A stretch of 13,782 nt of DNA from contig LT642607.1 in the NCBI GenBank assembly GCA_900128585.1, positions 1 through 13,782 of the forward strand. Reading direction: 5' to 3'. Numbering within the stretch: position 1 is the first letter of the stretch; each line of letters starts with the position of its first letter. The DNA is from Stramenopiles sp. TOSAG23-3 (Eukaryota; Sar). Shown piece by piece: positions 1 through 5,139 of the stretch. The translations under genes and the position numbers were made by a program. The notes under the pieces are model-generated. The model searched no databases, was not told where the DNA came from, and saw only the letters and a program-made list of their open reading frames with translations.

Positions 1-344
1 TTACAGGTAGTATTATATTATTCTATTTTTTTATCTATCTCCACCACACCTCCTCCTCCTCATCAAAAAAAAAATAATAATAATAAAAATACAAAAAAAT
101 ACAGTAATAAAATATTTAATTTTTTTAATTATTATTCTTCTGTGTGTTTAGATTAGAGTTGAAACAGCTCTCTGTGAATTTTACTCTTATTACTACACGT
201 AAATAATTATAAGAAAGTATATTGATTAAATTGTTTTTAAATTGAAGCGAAAAATAGTGAAACGTTTCATTTGAGCCACACAGTTCTCTTATCTGGGCCA
301 ATTGCAGGAGGACAAGAAGGGGGAAAGAGAGAGAGAGCCTGAAC
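1..344. other. AT-rich leader upstream of the MYST gene
   Basis: No convincing gene is seen here. The stretch is dominated by A/T runs and an ATA triplet tract near 65-115, after a short CCT triplet run near 48-62. Close to the downstream gene it changes character. A pyrimidine-containing stretch leads to a TTGCAG ending at 307, and a purine-rich tract of about 30 bases (307-337) ends just before the ATG at 345. The TTGCAG looks like a 3' splice acceptor, and a possible donor (CAG followed by GTAGTA) sits at 7. A 5'-UTR intron of about 300 nt is therefore possible but not shown. The antisense reading frame across 125-427 is a chance frame in AT-rich DNA. Confidence 0.5.
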
Positions 345-1688
345 ATGCCGAGAAGACGAGGTTCGGAACCGCGAGTGTCCGTACGGACGTCGCCCAGGGG
401 GTCGCCGAGTGCTGCCGCGCCCCTCAAAAGAAAAATGACAAGTTTTGATCAGCTTGAGGTAGGAAAGCGCTATGTGTGCTACGGCGGCGACTGGGGGAAT
501 GCGAGCAAAACGGAGGCTGGAAAGAAGAAAACGTATATAGGAGAGCTACTGGCGTTGCGCGCAGAAAAAGCGTATTTGCACTTCGTTGGGTTGGATAAGC
601 GCCTGGATGAGTGGGTGACGTTGGAGCGTATTCTGTTCGAAGAGTACGATGAGGACACTGCCCAGGACGATGTACAGCACCGGTCTGGCAACGGGAGGTC
701 GGGTATGAAACGGAGGCTGGATGGGGGCGAAGGAAAACCAGGCATCAAGTCGAACAAAGCGAAAAAAACGTCGGCTTCGTCCCGGCACAGTGTGCATTCC
801 CACGGTCACCACGACCCAAAAACAAAAGTTAGGAACGTCCAAAGTGTTCGTTTCGGGAATTACATGATCGACCCTTGGTATTACTCCCCGTTCCCTGGAA
901 AGTACGGAGAGAACGTAGAGACCTTGTTTATTTGCGAATACACGTTCAAGTACATGTTAGAGTTAGAAAAACTGCAGAAACATACGCTGTCGTGCCCGAA
1001 GCAACCGCCGGGCAAGATGATTTATAGAGACGACAATCGCAAAATTGCCGCATTTGAAATTATTGGTGGGGAGCACCCAGTGTACTGCCAGAACCTGTGT
1101 TTGTTTGCAAAATTGTTTATTGAACACAAAACGCTGTACTACGACGTTGATCCGTTCAAGTTTTACGTGGTGACAGAGTTTGATGACATTGGGCACCACC
1201 CCGTTGCGTATTACTCTAAGGAAAACAACTCGTCTGAGAAATACAACCTGGCGTGCATCCTGACCTTTCCCCCGCACCAACGAAAGGGGTACGGCCGGCT
1301 GTTGATGTCCTTGTCTTATAAAATGTCGAAGCGGGAGGGGATGTTGGGCTCTCCGGAAAAGCCATTGTCCGATTTGGGGAAAATCAGCTACCGGTCCTTC
1401 TGGACTTTTTCGATTTTATCATTTTTGCGCAGTCAGCGGCCGGGCAATGTTCCGTGTTTGGACGATATCATAAAGGAAACTGGGTTCAAGCGCGAAGACA
1501 TTGTGAGCACCATACACCACCTTGGTATGCTAAAGCATTGGAAAGGGCAGTACGTGCTTCACTATTCTAGAAGCATGCTGGACAAAACGTTGAAATCGTA
1601 CGACCGAAAAAGATTTGGGGAGAGTTTTTGCAAAGACGAATATTTTCTGTTTGAAGATGAAGGTATCACGATGACCAGCTCAGAATGA
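345..1688 (+). CDS. KAT5/KAT8: MYST-family histone acetyltransferase (Esa1/Tip60/MOF type)
   Basis: A 447-residue nuclear lysine acetyltransferase. In this family it transfers acetyl from acetyl-CoA to histone H4 and other chromatin proteins, as the catalytic subunit of NuA4 or MOF-type complexes. The N-terminal 30 residues are basic and Ser/Arg-rich. A chromo-barrel follows at about 37-98, with a typical LDKRLDEWV core at 83-91, then a basic linker (about 110-165). The MYST catalytic domain fills about 163-440. The acetyl-CoA loop is QRKGYG at 312-317. The presumed catalytic Cys is C304, Glu is E338 (in SPEKPLSDLG), and the autoacetylated Lys is K256. The zinc knuckle keeps C197, H213 and C217 but has T200 where many relatives have the second Cys. 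Yeast Esa1 is also degenerate here, as I recall. The start at 345 has A at -3. A second ATG at 435 would still keep the chromo-barrel. Length and domain order fit Esa1/MOF. The sequence does not settle KAT5 versus KAT8. Confidence 0.95.
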   Translation: MPRRRGSEPRVSVRTSPRGSPSAAAPLKRKMTSFDQLEVGKRYVCYGGDWGNASKTEAGKKKTYIGELLALRAEKAYLHFVGLDKRLDEWVTLERILFEEYDEDTAQDDVQHRSGNGRSGMKRRLDGGEGKPGIKSNKAKKTSASSRHSVHSHGHHDPKTKVRNVQSVRFGNYMIDPWYYSPFPGKYGENVETLFICEYTFKYMLELEKLQKHTLSCPKQPPGKMIYRDDNRKIAAFEIIGGEHPVYCQNLCLFAKLFIEHKTLYYDVDPFKFYVVTEFDDIGHHPVAYYSKENNSSEKYNLACILTFPPHQRKGYGRLLMSLSYKMSKREGMLGSPEKPLSDLGKISYRSFWTFSILSFLRSQRPGNVPCLDDIIKETGFKREDIVSTIHHLGMLKHWKGQYVLHYSRSMLDKTLKSYDRKRFGESFCKDEYFLFEDEGITMTSSE

Positions 1689-2140
1689 GGATAGCATTTT
1701 TGACATTTTTTAATGAAACGTGGTCCGCTGGTCCTTTCTACTTTGCCTTTTAAAAAAAATATATTATACGTATACATATAGTATGCTTTCACCTTTACCT
1801 TTTAAAAAAAAACAAATTATTTACCTTTTAATATCTATGCGTTTGATTGTTTTTTTTTTTAATTACGTACTACTCTTATATATAATTTGGATTAGGGTAC
1901 GACGAAGCTAAATTTAATTACTTAAATAACAGCCAATTTTCTTGTTTTTCTTGTTTTTATAATTTGTTTTTTATACATATCGTGTTACCGAATATTCGGA
2001 CTTCTCGTAAGATTAAAATATTCCTTTTGACTTTTAGGAATCAGTTTAGTGCGAACTTCAAGAAATAAAAAAATGATCCTCCCAATTGCTAAATTCTGAA
2101 AGAGGTTTAATATATTTCTGTACTGCTGGGATCTCAGGTC
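1689..2140. other. Convergent 3' spacer with A/T runs and a short repeated motif
   Basis: This is the shared 3' region of two converging genes. It has long A and T runs and no supportable gene. A motif of the form TTT(A/G)CCTTTTAAAAAAA occurs near 1742-1758 and again near 1794-1811. A shorter third copy lies near 1820-1831, giving a loose tandem array with about 52 nt between the first two copies. Reading frames on either strand here have low complexity. Confidence 0.5.
2064..2069 (+). terminator. Possible polyadenylation signal (AATAAA) for the MYST gene
   Basis: An AATAAA hexamer on the + strand, about 375 nt after the MYST stop codon and just before the end of the converging EDEM-like gene. 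In AT-rich DNA the hexamer occurs easily by chance, so this is a weak call. Confidence 0.2.
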
Positions 2141-4417
2141 TCAGGTTTCGTTTTCTACGACCGAACGTTGTCGGAGCTGCTTTGTGGCCGGTGACACTTT
2201 GAGTTTCTTCAAAACATTGCGAGCATAAGTCTGCAGCGAATATTTCTCGCCCCTTGGTTCACCTTCACGGCACCGTTCCCTGGCCATTTCGTTGTTCTTT
2301 AGCGCTAGTTCGGCGCCGGCCACGACACTCTGGAACAGGTCGAGTTCTTTAGGGGGCACGGGCGGAGGTGGTGGGGCAGGGTTTTGTTCGAATACCTTCA
2401 AAATTTCCTGCTCGAGCGTTTGCTTGTCGGCGCCAGGATCGTTGCGATCTCCATGGATTGGTCCCTTCGATTTTTTGCAAAAACAGCAAAATGTAAAAAT
2501 TCGGTACGCGAGTCCGATGATGTGGTACCAAGTGAGAAGAGTCATCAAAGTGGGCCTGTGGTCCAAGTATTTGATAATGGTGGAGGTGACTGAACCCTTT
2601 GAAGCAGGGGCATTTTCTGAACGGGAAGTCTCAACTGGAACTATGATCCCAAAAGGCGACTCGCCATCTTTGTACCGTAGCGGCGGTGACCCTTTAGACA
2701 CATACCTTCCCTCCTCCGGCCAGCACACAAAATCTTCAAAACGTGTTGGGTTGTAAGAAGTTTCGTACAGGGGATTCCAAGACCGGTGTCTCGGGCAAGG
2801 ATTCTCCGCAAAGCGACGGTAAACTTCCACAGCATTCTGCTGGCTAGGTGACCAGTAGGGACTGTTTTTTAAACGCTCCCAGTCTGTCAGAGGCACGGGA
2901 GGTCTTTCGCGGTTGGCGGTTGCGGCATGTTGTTTGTCCTCGCCACGTTTCCTACTACGCAAAGATCGCCTGGAAAATTGATCTAAGTTTCTCCCGACTG
3001 GAAAAGGATGTCCTTCCGTTGAAAACACTACATTCCTGCTGTGCAGAAAATTATTTTTGTCAAAGAGCAAATAAAAATATTTACATGTCTCTGCCAGGAA
3101 AAAGCTCGGCATGATATTTTCCTGACTCCCATCGTTAACATCTGCGATCGACGCAACCCCGCAGTCGTTTTCCGGTTTGCACTTCGATTTGATAGCTTCC
3201 AGCATCGCCATCCCTTTCTCCGCCCATTCCTGGGATTCCGTGGCGCGGTATAAGTAGTATGCGCTTTCAATAATTTCGGGGCGCAACGGATATCCGTTAA
3301 ACCCAGGCTCAATTTCGATGCTTTTTATGTTGAAACGCTCTGGGGGAAAGCTGTACGCGCTGCAAAGCGAAAAAAATGCTTTCAAAGAGTCTGATGCCAT
3401 GTTTATGTCACCGTACAAGACTTGCAGCCCTGGCCAAAATCCTTGTAGACTGCTAAAAACTGTCCACGAAATGTTGCCGGAGTGCATTTTTGCCTCCACG
3501 TACCATGGCCCACGCTTTATGTACCGGATGACTGCAGTGTAGCTCTCTATAAACATGAGCAAATCTTCCTCCTTGCCAAACATGATGTAACTCTTCAACA
3601 GATACTCGTAAAAAGAGTCAACGAACGTCCCTATGCCCGCATCGTCATGCGTCCATTTACCTGTTAAAATGTCTATGTGAGCACCGACTAGGTTGAGCTT
3701 TGATCTCCGGGACCACAAAGCATGAGTCGCGCGGCGCGCTGCTTGTTCGTAATTGTAATCATCAGTCAAACGAGACAAAACACCAAATTCGAGCAAAAAT
3801 GAGCCTCCCCCCGCCGTGCACGTGACACTAGATTCGTTCGATGCAATGCCGTGCCTCAGATTTATACTCCCGTACGGGATACCGGTTGGGGTATCAAAAG
3901 CGGGCAGCAGTCTACTTCCTAAATCTTCAGCAAGATTCAAGAGCTCTCCATTGTAAACCCGATTTCCTTGGACCAACTGCAAACTTTCGTCCGCTGCCAA
4001 GACATGAGACGACAGTAGACCGCCGAGGATCCTAATGTTTATTTCAAAAACAGAAACCACTTTGTCTTTGTCAAAATTTAAATTATCTACAACCAACCAC
4101 AACCCTTTGGTAAACTCTGTCGAATCCTTCATCACTGCAAGCATATCGAGAGAGTCAACGAGAGTTAGAAACAGCCCGCCGAACATTCCATTGTCGCCAG
4201 AACACGTCAGTGGTTTCAATTCGTCTGCAGGGTAAGCGTTTTTCATGTAAGCTTGGTACCCGTGATAAAATAGGTCTGCAGTTTTTTCTTTTGCAAGCTT
4301 CATGTCCATATCATTGTCCACAGCCTTCACCCGCGGCCACGGGTTCAGAACCAAAAGGACCAGTAAAAAAAGTGCACGACCGGCAGTATTAAAACAATCT
4401 CTTCCGGCGAAAAACAT
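2141..4417 (-). CDS. EDEM2: EDEM2-like GH47 ER-degradation mannosidase family protein with C-terminal membrane anchor
   Basis: A 758-residue secretory-pathway protein. EDEM proteins trim mannose from, or recognise, misfolded N-glycoproteins in the ER lumen and commit them to ER-associated degradation. A hydrophobic signal peptide covers about 13-32. The GH47 domain spans about 38-474. Acidic residues expected in the active site are visible: E125 (in VFEINIR), D267 (in VDSFYEY), E381 (in YPLRPE) and T467-E468 in the terminal TEGHP motif. C72 (PLTCSGDNG) and C419 (NDCGVAS) occupy the positions of the disulfide pair described for human EDEM2, and this favours the EDEM2 class. A segment of about 150 residues without clear homology follows. 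A single hydrophobic helix (about 623-647) ends in a Cys-rich FCCFCKK stop-transfer signal. The roughly 110-residue tail contains the proline run PAPPPPPVPP. An anchored form with a cytosolic tail is unusual compared with soluble EDEM2. The GH47 assignment is firm. Whether the enzyme is active cannot be told. Confidence 0.93.
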   Translation of the reverse strand: MFFAGRDCFNTAGRALFLLVLLVLNPWPRVKAVDNDMDMKLAKEKTADLFYHGYQAYMKNAYPADELKPLTCSGDNGMFGGLFLTLVDSLDMLAVMKDSTEFTKGLWLVVDNLNFDKDKVVSVFEINIRILGGLLSSHVLAADESLQLVQGNRVYNGELLNLAEDLGSRLLPAFDTPTGIPYGSINLRHGIASNESSVTCTAGGGSFLLEFGVLSRLTDDYNYEQAARRATHALWSRRSKLNLVGAHIDILTGKWTHDDAGIGTFVDSFYEYLLKSYIMFGKEEDLLMFIESYTAVIRYIKRGPWYVEAKMHSGNISWTVFSSLQGFWPGLQVLYGDINMASDSLKAFFSLCSAYSFPPERFNIKSIEIEPGFNGYPLRPEIIESAYYLYRATESQEWAEKGMAMLEAIKSKCKPENDCGVASIADVNDGSQENIMPSFFLAETCKYFYLLFDKNNFLHSRNVVFSTEGHPFPVGRNLDQFSRRSLRSRKRGEDKQHAATANRERPPVPLTDWERLKNSPYWSPSQQNAVEVYRRFAENPCPRHRSWNPLYETSYNPTRFEDFVCWPEEGRYVSKGSPPLRYKDGESPFGIIVPVETSRSENAPASKGSVTSTIIKYLDHRPTLMTLLTWYHIIGLAYRIFTFCCFCKKSKGPIHGDRNDPGADKQTLEQEILKVFEQNPAPPPPPVPPKELDLFQSVVAGAELALKNNEMARERCREGEPRGEKYSLQTYARNVLKKLKVSPATKQLRQRSVVENET

Positions 4418-4528
4418 CGGACCTCAAAAAAACTAATAAATTTGCAACAAACCGGCACTAACACCGCCGCCCCCGAACAAAAAAATTATGACACGATATC
4501 AAATTTACAGGAACAGGCTGCAATCGGT

Positions 4529-4735
4529 ATGAAGCGCAGTGGCATATCTAAGAGTAACGAACAGCGGAATGAAACAGACACTGAAACAACCGCGACGAAT
4601 TTTACTAAATGTTTAAGAAATTATAGTTGCCCTATATGCTGTCCTTGTTTTCAATGTTTTTGGTACCATTCTGTTATTTTTGCGAGAAGAGGAGTGTTTG
4701 CAATTATTATTAACAACAACAACAAAAAAATTTAG
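4529..4735 (+). CDS. Possible small cysteine-rich protein (doubtful)
   Basis: An ATG-initiated frame of 68 codons. Its first half is polar and rich in Asn, Glu and Thr. It is followed by a cysteine cluster, CPICCPCFQCFWY, a short hydrophobic stretch and an Asn/Lys-rich end encoded by an AAC/AAA tract. Clustered cysteines beside aromatic residues resemble a palmitoylated membrane anchor, but I recognise no family. The frame stays open upstream to 4442, though without an ATG there. It lies inside the spacer between two divergent genes, so it may simply be part of a 5' leader. The repetitive C-terminal end argues for chance. Low confidence. Confidence 0.2.
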   Translation: MKRSGISKSNEQRNETDTETTATNFTKCLRNYSCPICCPCFQCFWYHSVIFARRGVFAIIINNNNKKI

Positions 4736-4761
4736 ACGACGACTACTCCTCGTACTCCTCG

Positions 4762-4852
4762 TAGACGACTAAATAATGGCACTGATGCATTATTAGTCTA
4801 GCTATTATTCCAATTATTATTCTTAATTCGCTGTTTTATTTACTAGTCGTCA
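4762..4852. repeat. Spacer element with inverted TAGACGACTA/TAGTCGTC ends, copy A
   Basis: The left end is TAGACGACTA (4762-4771), the centre is TATTATTCCAATTATTATT (4803-4821), and the right end is the inverted form TAGTCGTC (near 4844-4851). The same centre, in the opposite orientation, recurs with the same end motif at 13371-13513. It could be a small non-autonomous mobile element remnant or a shared regulatory block. The outer boundaries are not sharp and no target-site duplication was identified. Confidence 0.3.
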
Positions 4853-5067
4853 TATATTTATAATATAATAATACCACCACATGATCGATTGAAAAAAACA
4901 ACAATAATAATTTTTAATAATAAAATAATATACAATAATAATAATACCGGTGTTAAGAGTCAGTCTACCTCTTCTACTCATTATACTTTTTTTTCTTTAT
5001 GGACGACGGGCATGTAATAAATAATGCATTGATTTGATACACAAGCTTCTTACTTTTTTTAAGAACG

Positions 5068-5139
5068 GTAAGCCCTCCTGCCTTTTTTCTTTTCACTCCT
5101 TGTTTACTCGCAAGCAAGCTGTGATGTATTTTATTGCAG
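5068..5139 (+). other. Intron-like segment spanning the fusion gene's start codon
   Basis: A donor-like GTAAGC starts at 5068. A strong pyrimidine tract covers about 5074-5105, and an acceptor-like TTTTATTGCAG ends at 5139. The segment is 72 nt, a multiple of three, with no in-frame stop. It contains the only ATG (5124) that can begin the JmjC domain. Unspliced RNA encodes the full protein. Splicing would remove the ATG and leave no in-frame substitute before the domain. Whether it is ever spliced is unknown. Confidence 0.3.

Larger units (their letters stand above)
4418..5123. promoter_or_regulatory. Spacer between the divergent EDEM-like and JmjC-fusion genes
   Basis: About 700 bases separate the two divergent start codons, so both 5' regions and any shared promoter must lie here. 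The first 300 bases are of mixed composition and hold a small cysteine-rich reading frame (4529-4735). After that the DNA is strongly AT-rich with AAT triplet tracts (near 4903-4945). It also carries an element bounded by TAGACGACTA at 4762-4771 and TAGTCGTC near 4843-4851. A short upstream reading frame of 12 codons (4999-5037) precedes the fusion gene. It could act as a uORF if transcription starts before it. No TATA box can be singled out in such AT-rich sequence. Confidence 0.45.

Noticed and set aside
1893-1901. TTAGGG-like telomere repeat (GGATTAGGGT)
   Set aside because: A single occurrence with no tandem array.
2292-2756. 154-codon frame opposite the EDEM-like gene
   Set aside because: It is fully antisense to a well-supported coding region and shows no domain. 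It is an expected shadow frame.
4442-4528. Longer version of the small cysteine-rich frame
   Set aside because: It starts at TTG, which is not a credible eukaryotic start. Only the ATG at 4529 was considered.
5034-5123. N-terminal extension of the fusion protein starting at 5034
   Set aside because: It begins with TTG, not ATG. No in-frame ATG lies between the stop at 5022 and 5124, and the extension has no domain similarity.
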